In this document: positions 1-8,600 of the stretch, one piece after another
How the letters are laid out: each line of letters starts with the position of its first letter
How positions within the stretch are numbered: the stretch's first letter is position 1
Source: an uncultured Planctomycetaceae bacterium
GTDB taxonomy: Bacteria; Planctomycetota; Planctomycetia; Planctomycetales; Planctomycetaceae
DNA: 33,057 nt
NCBI GenBank assembly: GCA_903871805.1
Contig: CAIQIE010000165.1
Span: 1 to 33,057, forward strand
Direction of reading: 5' to 3'
Translations under genes and position numbers: made by a program
Notes under the pieces: model-generated
Seen by the model: only the letters and a program-made list of their open reading frames with translations
Told to the model about the DNA's origin: nothing
The model's database searches: none

Positions 1-28
1 CAACTCAAAGTGAATGGGATCGTGCCGA

Positions 29-122
29 ATTGCCCAGACGCTGTCTGGGCGATTTCCAATTTATCAGAAGGCTTCTGGCCAATCTCGTTTGGCATGAATT
101 GCCCAGATGACGTCTGGGCAAT
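29..122. repeat. Two copies of a short hairpin repeat
   Basis: Two inverted repeats share the same left arm ATTGCCCAGA. The first spans 29-53 (loop CGCTG) and has one mismatch in its right arm. The second spans 98-122 (loop TGACG) and is a perfect 10-bp stem. A third, unrelated small palindrome (CAGAAG-G-CTTCTG, 64-76) lies between them. No open reading frame of note covers the area. Two copies of one hairpin 69 bases apart suggest a dispersed palindromic repeat family or paired RNA hairpins. Which of these cannot be decided from one window. Confidence 0.7.
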
Positions 123-136
123 CGCGGGCACACGAC

Positions 137-456
137 TCTGCCACGACATCCGCAGGTGCCTGGCACATGGGGATGTAACACCTGGCAGCTGATGTTGTCA
201 TGTCCTCGCTGGCGCTTCGGGTTAGTATCTTCAACGTCAGAAATGCAACTCAAGGCAACTCCAGGTGCATGGCACCTGGGGACGGCACCCGGGCGCAACC
301 GAATGACCATCTGCCACGCCATCCGCAGGTGCCTGGCACATGGGGATGTAACGCCTGGCAGCTGATGTTGTCATGTCCTCGCTGGCGCTTCGGGTTAGTA
401 TCTTCAACGTCAGAAATGCAACTCAAGGCAACTCCAGGTGCATGGCACCTGAGGAC
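137..456. repeat. 147-bp direct repeat, two near-identical copies
   Basis: Copy one covers 137-283 and copy two 310-456, a period of 173 bases with a 26-base spacer. By eye they differ at only three positions. Each copy contains AGGTGCCTGGCAC near its start and, near its end, the hairpin arm CCAGGTGC followed by ATG and GCACCTGG. In copy two the last arm is damaged (GCACCTGA). The centre holds CTCGCTGGCGCTTCGGGTTA, which from memory resembles common planctomycete intergenic repeats (not verified). The GGTGCC/GGCACC core resembles REP-type palindromes mobilised by RAYT transposases. No transposase is visible here, so a non-autonomous element is the likelier reading. Confidence 0.8.
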
Positions 457-741
457 GTAAAACTATAGAAAGAAACGGTTTACGACATTGAAGTGTCTCA
501 CGAAGGTGTGTCGGCTTTGGACGCGTTTTTCTGTCATTCCGGCAGGGTGAAGAGCTGTTTGGGGGGCGTTTCCAAGGGCGGCGCACGGCGGGCGAAAATG
601 CGGTTGTGTTGGCAGCGTTTGTTTGGGAGTGTACCCTTAGAACATTGCAATTGGTTTCCCTCCTGAATCAGAATGCCCGCGGCCCTGCCCCGAGCACAGC
701 CCTGGTGTCCTCAACGCACATCACCGAAAGAAGACCCGCAG
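457..741. other. Intergenic stretch upstream of the first oxidoreductase
   Basis: There is no convincing coding content. A longer open frame for the next gene could start at the ATG at 673. The 23 residues this would add (Pro-rich, with no similarity to the family) look like untranslated leader. The promoter of the oxidoreductase should lie here, but I could not pick out a clear -35/-10 pair. Confidence 0.4.
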
Positions 742-1956
742 ATGCGTCCTGTCCTGAAAGCCGGCATGGTCGGTATGGGAATGATTTTCGACGAAACGTA
801 CCGCCCGTTTTTTGAGGCCGTGGCGGCTCGAGGTCTTTACGACCGGCGATTTGGTGATCTGGATGTGCAACTTACGGCCGTGGCATCAAAGACCGGTCAG
901 AGGGCGGAAAAGTACCAGACGCAGTCTGCCGGGCGAATCCCGTCATTTCGCAGCTATGCCGGCGACGAGGCTGTCGCTTTGATGCTGAGGGAGCAGCCCA
1001 CCTTCGCCTGCGTGGCAACGCCGGACAATCGGCATTTCGAAGCGTCAAAGGCCATTCTGGAAGCCGGGGTGCATCTGCTGATCGAAAAACCGTCCGTGCT
1101 GTCCCTGAAAGAGGTCGATGAGCTGATTGCCATTGCGCAGAAAAATGGCGTGCTGGCCCGCGTTGTTTATCACAAACTGCTGGACCCTGATCACAAAAAA
1201 CTGCGGACGCTGGTCGCCGATCAGGTGCTGCAGCATGTGAATAATGGCTATTGCTCACTGCTGGAGCCTCGTCAGATTTCCGGTTCCCAGTTCTCTGAAT
1301 GGATTACCGGCCGAAACCCCGGGACCTATGTGGCTGTGCATTACATCAAACTGATTGACTTTACCTTTGGCGGCCGTCTGAAGACGGTGATGTGCACCGG
1401 TCAGCGCGGACTGGTGGGGCCGAAGGATGGCGGAACGTGGGACAGCTGCCAGCTGCGTTTGATTTATGACTATGCCGACGGTCGCGAGGCCGCTTTCGAT
1501 ATTCATACTTCCTGGGTCACTCCGGATAACTTTCCGGGCTATGTCGAACAGGAAGTTCAGTTTCGCTTCGACAACGGAATCTGGAACGGGCATTCACGAA
1601 AACGCGGCGTCGAACTGACCGTGGAAAACCTGACTCCACTGAAAATGAAGAACACGATCAATAACCACTACAATGGGTCGTTTCTGGAACCGTGGGGAGA
1701 ACGAAGTCAGCGCGGTTATGGCATTGAAGTGATTGACCGGTTTGCGCGGGAAGTGGCCTTTGTCGAGTACGGTGGCTCCGCCGCCGATCGCACAGCACGT
1801 CTGCATGAGATCCGAGCCCTGGGCTATGCGGATCTGTCAGCGGACCGGCAGGTTGTGGCTGCCGTTGAAGCCATGGAACGCATCCTTGAGGCTCAGGCGG
1901 CTGGTCAGCCGGATCGTGTTGCCCGATTCAATGGCGACGTGGTGGAATTGTTCTAA
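742..1956 (+). CDS. Gfo/Idh/MocA family NAD(P)-dependent oxidoreductase
   Basis: The protein is predicted to be a cytoplasmic dehydrogenase acting on a sugar, inositol or related polyol with NAD(P). With the ATG at 742 it has 404 residues and begins directly with the Rossmann strand. A purine-rich GAAAGAAGA lies about 9 bases upstream, so I prefer this start over the ATG at 673. The N-terminal strand carries GMVGMGMIF, a slightly variant GxGxxG dinucleotide motif. LIEKPSVLS holds the EKP signature, whose Lys is catalytic in this family. The C-terminal part matches the usual alpha/beta substrate domain (WDSCQLRLIYDY, then FDIHTSWVTPDN). There is no signal peptide, unlike the second family member in this window. 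The substrate cannot be told from sequence. The gene converges on metW, and the two share a terminator-like hairpin. Confidence 0.85.
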   Translation: MRPVLKAGMVGMGMIFDETYRPFFEAVAARGLYDRRFGDLDVQLTAVASKTGQRAEKYQTQSAGRIPSFRSYAGDEAVALMLREQPTFACVATPDNRHFEASKAILEAGVHLLIEKPSVLSLKEVDELIAIAQKNGVLARVVYHKLLDPDHKKLRTLVADQVLQHVNNGYCSLLEPRQISGSQFSEWITGRNPGTYVAVHYIKLIDFTFGGRLKTVMCTGQRGLVGPKDGGTWDSCQLRLIYDYADGREAAFDIHTSWVTPDNFPGYVEQEVQFRFDNGIWNGHSRKRGVELTVENLTPLKMKNTINNHYNGSFLEPWGERSQRGYGIEVIDRFAREVAFVEYGGSAADRTARLHEIRALGYADLSADRQVVAAVEAMERILEAQAAGQPDRVARFNGDVVELF

Positions 1957-2020
1957 ACGGGCTGCTGGGCCGCTGGTCCTGCTGCCGGAGGCAACAGGTG
2001 GCGAATGTCAGGCCGTCAGA

Positions 2021-2701
2021 TCAGGCACGCGCTGCGGAAACTCCGGAATTCCCCAATTCCGGAGTTTCTTTCTTTGGATCACGTTCCAGCAGATAGAAGG
2101 CGCTGTCAGCTCGCAGATTGGACGCCAGCAATCGGTCGACCGCACGGCCTCGGATGATCGGACTTTCTTTGACGACTCGTAGTCCAAGGCGTTCCATCAG
2201 ATCCCGAAAGTCGCGCATGGACATGAAATGCACGTTCGGAGTTTCGTACCACTCCCACGGCAGGGCTTCTGTGACGGGCGTGCGACCGCGTCGGAGTACT
2301 TCCAGGCGAACTCGCCAGTGTCCGAAATTCGGAACGACCACCAGTCCTCGTTTGGCAACCCGCAGCATCTCCATCAGTAATTTTCTGGGATTGCGCACCT
2401 GTTGAAGTGTCTGGCTGAGTACGGCGAAGTCAAAGCTGCCGTCGGGAATATCCTTCAGGCCTTCATTCAGGTCGGCCTCAATTGCCGGCAATCCACGGCG
2501 AATGACCGAAACGATGTTCTGGTGCTCGACTTCAATCCCCAGCACATCGCATCCAAGTTCATGGTTCAGTCGCTGCATCAGGCGACCATCGCCGCAACCC
2601 AGGTCGATCACTCGACTTCCGCGGTCAATGTGCTGCATGATCAGTTCGTCAGTGTGACGGACCGAGTGATCGGGGACCGGATAACGACTGTTCTGAGGCA
2701 T
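2021..2701 (-). CDS. metW: MetW-like methionine biosynthesis protein, SAM-methyltransferase fold
   Basis: This 226-residue class I methyltransferase-fold protein matches MetW throughout. It has VIDLGCGDGRLM (SAM motif I), then VLGIEVEHQNIV, FDFAVLSQTLQQVRNP and VVVPNFGHWRVR, and near the C-terminus WYETPNVHFMSMRDF. MetW normally works with the homoserine O-acyltransferase MetX in methionine synthesis, but no metX lies beside it here. Its nearest same-strand neighbour is asd, 329 bases upstream, another enzyme of the aspartate family. The last 10-15 residues (ETPELGNSGVSAARA) extend past the usual end near AFYLLER. They are encoded by a strong inverted repeat, so the tail is probably a by-product of the terminator. 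Start is the ATG at 2701, with only a weak ribosome binding site. Confidence 0.92.
   Translation of the reverse strand: MPQNSRYPVPDHSVRHTDELIMQHIDRGSRVIDLGCGDGRLMQRLNHELGCDVLGIEVEHQNIVSVIRRGLPAIEADLNEGLKDIPDGSFDFAVLSQTLQQVRNPRKLLMEMLRVAKRGLVVVPNFGHWRVRLEVLRRGRTPVTEALPWEWYETPNVHFMSMRDFRDLMERLGLRVVKESPIIRGRAVDRLLASNLRADSAFYLLERDPKKETPELGNSGVSAARA
2037..2068. terminator. Bidirectional hairpin terminator between convergent genes
   Basis: This is a perfect 14-bp inverted repeat with left arm GAAACTCCGGAATT, loop CCCC, and right arm the exact complement. It is followed on the plus strand by the T-rich TTTCTTTCTTT. It sits between the stop of the oxidoreductase (1956) and inside the last codons of metW, where it can terminate plus-strand transcription and possibly transcription from the other side. 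The stem and T-tract are visible directly. The terminator role is inferred. Confidence 0.75.
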
Positions 2702-3030
2702 TGGAACTCTGGCAGAAAAACGGACGGAGCGTTTCAGATTTTCGCAGCGGTCACTTTATAACCGTCCACGGAAAAAGTGAAGCAGACCCGTGTGTGACAG
2801 AGCCCGGGGCGCTGCCCGCTTTTGAAGGATGTGAAGGAACGGCATGACGGAAGACGCGATCACCGGCAAACTTTGCAATCGATCCCGATTCCATCACTTC
2901 GGACAGCGTGGCCGGGGATTTCCGTTGGAATTGATCAGGTCTGTCCGGATTCACCGACCGCCGCCGCCCTCTTCCGACAGGAAGAAGGGCGTGGGGAATA
3001 CTTTGAGATTGCAGGCTGCCGCTGCCTGAT
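2702..3030. other. Intergenic gap between asd and metW
   Basis: These 329 bases separate two minus-strand genes. Several short frames cross it, but none has a recognisable protein or a good ribosome binding site. The length makes a separate metW promoter more likely than tight co-transcription with asd. I see no riboswitch-like or repeat structure. Confidence 0.4.
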
Positions 3031-4041
3031 TCACTGTCCACTGTGGCTGGAAAGCAGTTCTGCGATTTGCACAGCATTGGTGGCAGCCCCTTTTCGCAGA
3101 TTGTCGGACACACACCAGAACGTGATGCAGTTTGGATTGGAAAGGTCTTTGCGAATACGCCCCACGAACACGGCATCATTTCCATCGCAGGTGGAAGGCA
3201 TGGGGTACAGTCCGTTGGCTGGATCGTCGACCACGGTGATTCCCGGAGTGGCAGCGAAGAGTTGTCGGGCTTCTTCGACGGTCAGCGGCCGTTCGGTTTC
3301 GACATTGATCGTTTCGCTGTGGCAATTGGTGACCGGGATGCGAATACAGGTTGGGCAGACCATGATGGAATCGTCCCCCAGAATCTTGCGGGTTTCGAAA
3401 ATCATTTTCAGTTCTTCGCTGGTGTATCCATCCTGCTTAAAGCTGCCGATCTGGGGAATGGCATTGAACGCGATGGGGTACCGAAAGACCTGATACTTGT
3501 AATCGGTTCCATCGAGAGCTGCGCGGGAACCTTCAATCAGGTCAGCGGTGCCCTGAAGTCCCGCGCCGCTGGTTGCCTGGTAGGTGCTGACAATCACCCG
3601 GCGTACTCGGGCTGCATCATGCAGTGGCTTCAGGGCCAGAACCATCTGAGTTGTGGAGCAGTTTGGGCTGGCGATAATGCCTTTGGCATTCAGGGCCTCC
3701 TGGGGATTGATTTCCGGGACAACCAGCGCGACGTCGGGATGCATACGCCAGTATCCGGACTCATCGATCACTCGACAGCCAGCCTGGATGGCCGAGGGCA
3801 GGTATTCCGCGGCCGTTTCGTCCGGCGTGCTGGCGATTACCAGATCAATTCCCTGGAAGCAGGAATGCGTCAGTTCTTCGACGGTGATGCGTGAGCCGGC
3901 GAAGTCGACCTGCTGACCGGCACTGCGGGCTGATGCGAAGAAGCGAAACTTTTTGGCCGGAAACTTGCGCTGTTCCAGTAACTGCAGGATGATTCGACCA
4001 ACGGCACCGGTTGCACCCACGACGGCCACGGTATTGAACAC
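3031..4041 (-). CDS. asd: Aspartate-semialdehyde dehydrogenase
   Basis: The 336-residue enzyme reduces L-aspartyl phosphate to aspartate-semialdehyde with NADPH, the branch point toward lysine, threonine and methionine. The N-terminus has the nucleotide-binding GATGAVG (residues 10-16). The catalytic cysteine is Cys128 in SPNCSTTQ and the catalytic histidine is His241 in RIPVTNCHSE. GLYPMPSTCDGND and the C-terminal DNLRKGAATNAVQIAE are also typical. The start codon is GTG at 4041, preceded by GAAGGA about 9 bases upstream, which supports this start. Length is normal for the bacterial family. It lies upstream of metW on the same strand, divergent from the sigma factor gene. lysC, which makes its substrate, is in the same window about 8 kb away. 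Confidence 0.96.
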   Translation of the reverse strand: MFNTVAVVGATGAVGRIILQLLEQRKFPAKKFRFFASARSAGQQVDFAGSRITVEELTHSCFQGIDLVIASTPDETAAEYLPSAIQAGCRVIDESGYWRMHPDVALVVPEINPQEALNAKGIIASPNCSTTQMVLALKPLHDAARVRRVIVSTYQATSGAGLQGTADLIEGSRAALDGTDYKYQVFRYPIAFNAIPQIGSFKQDGYTSEELKMIFETRKILGDDSIMVCPTCIRIPVTNCHSETINVETERPLTVEEARQLFAATPGITVVDDPANGLYPMPSTCDGNDAVFVGRIRKDLSNPNCITFWCVSDNLRKGAATNAVQIAELLSSHSGQ

Positions 4042-4420
4042 GGATCAGATTCCTTCACAAATCAGGAAAAACTAAGGGGAAAACAACTGTACCAAAACTG
4101 AAAACCCTGCCGAGTTTTGACGGACCCTGCAGTGGCTGGGGGAGAGTTGGCCAGCGAACGCTGTGGAAATTGCTAAGGCACCACTGGACACGCCTGATGA
4201 TTTTCCGGGCCCGGCTTCCGGACGGTGGAAAAATCGCATTCAATGCGGACAATTGGCACCGAAAAACGCTTGAAAGTGGGTTGATTCTGAAGAAAGAGAC
4301 GGAAAACAGTGGCACGGTCACAGTTTTGAAAGACAGGGAATTCTGCTACCGTTTTGCTTCAAAGATCGCTTATGGTCGGAAATCCCACATCAGCCGTCAG
4401 CGGGAAAGTATCGATTTCCG
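4042..4420. other. Divergent promoter region between asd and the sigma factor gene
   Basis: This 379-base gap must hold promoters for asd (leftward) and for the ECF sigma factor (rightward). Short frames in it have no recognisable product. I did not find a clean sigma-70 pair or an inverted repeat strong enough to call an operator. Confidence 0.4.
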
Positions 4421-5035
4421 GTGGAATTTCCAAATCCGGCAGACAAATCCGGTGCTTCAAAGACTTTTAGAACTCCAGTGAACCCTTCACAGTCCACCGA
4501 TTTTCAAAGTCTGCTGAGCAACTGCATTGGTAAGTTGCGTCAGATGCCTCGGGTTGCGCTGGCAGAACTGTTTGATCTGACAGCTCAACGGCTTGTCCGT
4601 TTTGCCCTGGGGGTGACCGGAAATCAGGCGGACGCTGAGGATGCACTGCAGGGGGCATTTTCCGGGATTGCCCGGCGTCCTGGTTTGTTATGTGCCGCTG
4701 ATGCTCCGTGGCCGTACCTGATACGATCAGTGCGCAACGAATGTCTGAAAATTCTGCAGAAACGCAAGCGTCATTGTTCTACCGATCAGGATGTGGCCGC
4801 AAGCCCGTCTGCAGTCGCGGAGCAAATGGTTCGGGAAGAAACAGCGGAGGGCGTTCGAAGAATTCTAAGGACGCTGCCGCAGGATCAGTATGAAGTCGTT
4901 ATTCTGAAGCATTGGGAAGAGCTGACATTCGCGGAAATTGCGGATGCCCTGGGTCTTTCCCAGAACACGGTCGCCAGTCGTTATCGGTATGCCATGGAGA
5001 AACTGCAGCGAAGTCTGGAACAGCTTGGTCGATAG
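4421..5035 (+). CDS. ECF-type RNA polymerase sigma factor
   Basis: This predicted alternative sigma factor has only the sigma-2 and sigma-4 regions. Sigma-2 is seen in LAELFDLTAQRLVRFALGVT, ADAEDALQGAF and WPYLIRSVRNECLKIL. Sigma-4 is the helix-turn-helix part from LPQDQYEVVILKHWEELT to LSQNTVASRYRYAMEKLQ. The full frame from the ATG at 4421 gives 204 residues. The first 40 or so are unlike the family, so translation may really begin at the GTG at 4478 or the ATG at 4544, close to the sigma-2 domain. A small one-membrane-segment protein follows 126 bases downstream, as is common for ECF sigma factors and their membrane partners. The target genes are unknown. Confidence 0.88.
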   Translation: MEFPNPADKSGASKTFRTPVNPSQSTDFQSLLSNCIGKLRQMPRVALAELFDLTAQRLVRFALGVTGNQADAEDALQGAFSGIARRPGLLCAADAPWPYLIRSVRNECLKILQKRKRHCSTDQDVAASPSAVAEQMVREETAEGVRRILRTLPQDQYEVVILKHWEELTFAEIADALGLSQNTVASRYRYAMEKLQRSLEQLGR

Positions 5036-5161
5036 TCTACCGGTCTGACCGTGGGCTGCGAGTCGCTCAGCGGCGAAACAAGTCCCCGGTCAAGGCGATT
5101 TTCCCTGAAATCTCAGTGTCGTCACCAGTTCTGTCCTGATTGTTTAAGGTTTGCGAATTTC

Positions 5162-5515
5162 ATGAGTCAGCCATCCTTTCGCATACCGGAACCAACGCTT
5201 CCGGAACATGAACTGGTCAAGAGCATCGCAGAGCTGCCTGAGCTCTCGCCGGACCTGCGTCATCGCGTGCTGAAGGACTGTCATTTTCAGATTCGCTACG
5301 GTCGTTGGCTGGACCGGCTGCGGATCATTGGTGCCATGGCCATTCTGCTGCTGATGGGAACTGCAATCTGGAGCATGGTGGGCCAATGGCTGGCTGCTGC
5401 CAAACCTGCCCCCGCACCAGTGCAGCTTCCTGAAGAAGCGACGCCGTCCCCGGTTCGCCCGGCAAGAGAACCTCTGCTGCCGGGGCAATCTCTTGCTGAT
5501 CCACCGACCCCCTGA
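5162..5515 (+). CDS. Small single-pass membrane protein, possible sigma-factor partner
   Basis: This 117-residue protein of unknown family starts at the ATG at 5162; an in-frame upstream extension exists but has no support. Residues 1-50 are charged and predicted cytoplasmic. A single hydrophobic helix lies at about 57-75 (IIGAMAILLLMGTAIWSMV). The rest is a Pro/Ala-rich tail (AAAKPAPAPVQLP). This layout, a soluble N-terminal part with one membrane helix right after an ECF sigma gene, resembles anti-sigma factors. I see no zinc-binding HxxxCxxC motif, so the anti-sigma role is only an inference from position. The gene converges on the large membrane protein gene. Confidence 0.65.
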   Translation: MSQPSFRIPEPTLPEHELVKSIAELPELSPDLRHRVLKDCHFQIRYGRWLDRLRIIGAMAILLLMGTAIWSMVGQWLAAAKPAPAPVQLPEEATPSPVRPAREPLLPGQSLADPPTP

Positions 5516-5607
5516 AAGCTCACCGAGCCGCAGGGGGCAAAGTGCCAGTTGCGTTTGAAACGTCTTTAGATACGCAGGTTTGTGGCCGCTGGCGTCACTG
5601 GCGCTGG

Positions 5608-5633
5608 ACGCTGGTGTTCCGGAACACCAGCGT
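5608..5633. terminator. 26-bp perfect palindrome between convergent genes
   Basis: A gap-free palindrome has left half ACGCTGGTGTTCC directly followed by its exact reverse complement. GTTTCCGGAACACC follows, repeating part of it. It lies between the stop of the small membrane protein (5515) and the stop of the large minus-strand gene (5657). That is where a bidirectional terminator or a boundary element would be expected. There is no T-tract, so a classical intrinsic terminator is not certain. A protein-binding palindrome is the alternative. Confidence 0.55.
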
Positions 5634-5656
5634 TTCCGGAACACCTGAGGCAGACT

Positions 5657-8600
5657 TCAGCGAATGGCGGCGATCAGGCGGAAGCGGGGAGACATCCGGC
5701 AGGCTGAGGGCAGTTCCGTGGTGTCACCGGTTGTCCAGCGGGCAACCCAGCCATCCCAGTCGGTCTGGGATTCAAAAAACAGCACAGCAACGCGATCCAC
5801 TGGTTCGAGTCCCGCACCCATGGCCTCGGCCACAGGCACCGGCCGCAGTGACCCTTTCCGGTTCAGGTCGACAGACAGTTCATTCCTGAAATGTCCATGC
5901 GGCCAGATGATCAGTCCCTCGCCGTTAATGTCATACGGGTGCTTATGCAGCAGACTGTCCTCCATTTGTTCTCGAACCATGTCAATGCCGCACTTGCGAT
6001 AGAATCCTTCAAGGGCATTCTGAAGTGCACGAATCTGGTCGGCAGACGCAAACCGCAGGCAGCCCGGATCAGCGACACTGGCCACCACCCAGCCACTCTG
6101 CTCCTGAAACAAAATTCTCAGCGGCTGCTCACCCAGAAACGCACATTCAAGGTCGATGTAGAAGCTGTTGGACGCGACATGAATGTGACCGCACTGAATT
6201 TTGGCGTCTTTCCAGACGGGGCAAAGTTCCAGCAGGCGAATGAGTTCGCGGGCGACAAAGTTGCGAATGGCCACTTCGACATGTTCCAGTTGCCCTCGTG
6301 CGGCCCGTCGAGCACTGAAGCGGCGGAATGATGGCAGCTGATGCTCCAGTCGACGGAGCTTTCGAAACAGTTTGGGAAGTGTGCCGGAGTGAAAGCCGGG
6401 TCGCAGCAGTCGCGCTACTGTTTCTCCATGGCTTCCGACGGCCATGGGCAGCAGGCGAGGCCTGCGATTGGAGGCATACAAACGCCAGTTTTCTTTGAGT
6501 TCCCAAACGGCAAAACCAAAAATACCGGGAATGAAAAAGATATTGAACCATGTGACAGATTCTGCGAGCGCCAGTCCCAGATAGGGCTGCAGCAGCTGCA
6601 CCATGTTCTTTTGAATCAGAAACAGTCCCGGCAGAATCATCTTGTGTGCCACGGTCACGACAGGAAAGTGCTTGACCGGATGAAATGTCGGTTCGATCAG
6701 CAGGTTGACGTAGATTCGAATCAGAAATGACACGAAGGACCAGATCACACCGAGGATGGCTTTGGTAACAATGGACAGCCAGCTTTCGTCACTGTGAAAA
6801 CGCAGCCATTCGTCGACGGCGTAGATAAACCGTTCGATGAAATTCAGCAGCATGCGGAAGCCGTCGAGCACAAAATCGAAGAGCGCCACAAACACGCGGG
6901 CTCGCAGCTTGTGCCATGCATTTCCGATCCATTCTGCCGTGACCTCCTGAGTATCCCTTCCCAGCCGGGAATTTAGGGCCATACTGAACAGGACGCTGAT
7001 CACGGCGAACCATCCCCAGCTGCCTGGTTCTCCGCTGAGCAGCCACGGCAGCCCGCGAGCAACCCCCAGAGCCAGTAGCCCCGGCGTCAGGACAAAACGG
7101 CGAAACTTCACAACCACCCGATGTCGCCAGACTTTCTGAACGATCGGTAAACGCACAAAAAACAGTGGGTAGTCGACTAGCAGTTTGCGGACGAATTTCA
7201 GTGCAGACATCAGAAAACGCAGGAAGCGTCTGCGGAAGGTTGCCAGGTGAATCAGTGCCATCAGCAGAAAACCAATGCTGACAACCCAGTACGCGGTCTC
7301 CATTCGATTCTGAACAATCTGGTCGATCGCGTCCCTGGCATCGTGGGGCTCCACCTCGATAACAGTCGTTTGCTGACCCACTTGTGGAACTTCGGTCTTC
7401 CGGCCACCAGACGCCCCGGTTTGTGCTGCGGACTGTGCCGGGACTTGCGAGGGAACGAAGGAGGTCGTGAATGGCGCGAGTTCAGCGGGACGATCGACTT
7501 CAAGAGTCGGAATCTGAGTGACGTCCGGACTCGTGTTCGCGACAAACACCGTCTGAGTGACGGCAGAGTGTCCGGCAGAATCGGGGGCGAGGATCTCGGG
7601 GGATCCGGCTAAAGTCGGTGATAGAGTTTGCAGCGGTTCGGGACCTGTGGGCTCCGTGGCCCGGTCACTTGCAGGCGGAAAAAACGCGAGTCGTGGCGCG
7701 GGGTCAGTCTCATGGGCGACCGGGGCGAAATCGTCCACAGGCAATTCCACCGAGGCGGCTTCTGAGGGTTGTGCGACTTCGTGCGGCAGCTCGGGCTGGC
7801 TGACAGGGGATGCTGCAGGCTCCAGTTCCGTCGGTACGGTTTTGGGCTTGCCATGCAGCATGTGTGCGAGGTGCCTGACGCCTTCGACAATCACCACAGC
7901 GCCGCCGAAGGGGATGATCAGAAACAGCGTCGTAAATCGTCCGGTGCGGTTTCCAAAAAACACGGAACTCGTTGTCTGCAGCAGTCGCAGATAAAACTCT
8001 CCGCGGCGATAGACACCATCCATGGCCACATCCAGCCGGTCATCCGCTCGTAACAGATAGTCACCGCGCCAAAGATCACGAACGTCGGTCAGGTCGGGAA
8101 GCTTCAGATCGTTTTTGCTGATGGAATCTCTCAGATAGCCCATCGTCAGGTAGCCACGATCGGCAATGCTGTCGAGTGCGTCATCGACCAGTTTATCGAA
8201 GGCCACATGTTCCGGAACATTTTCCGGAATTAGCTGCACGTCCCGCAGTGTTTTCTGCAGGACCGGTCGCAGGCGTTCGCGCATCTGCGCTTCTGACAAG
8301 TGGGCGGCGCGATTCAGCAGGCCTGTCAGGCGGTCGCGTTCCACACCACTCAGCCGCACGTAGACAAGGCGACTTGCGGCACTCGTCAGGTGGTTGGCCA
8401 TCATAACTTCACGAAGGCTGCCGAGCGGGCGTCGTATCGGACGTTTGCCCCGGCTGATGAGCCAGGTGACAAGGTCCACCTTGTAGGTCACGCGTTCGTG
8501 ATCCAGGCACACCTTCTGAAGATCAAACAGCAGCCGTTTTTCCGAGTTCCAGAAACCGTGAATGGCGTTGGTGGCCAGTTCCCAGAGTGACGCCTGCCAT

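Noticed and set aside
1-460. CRISPR array from the repeats at the left end
   Set aside because: Only two copies of each repeat, with large units and no regular spacers or cas genes.
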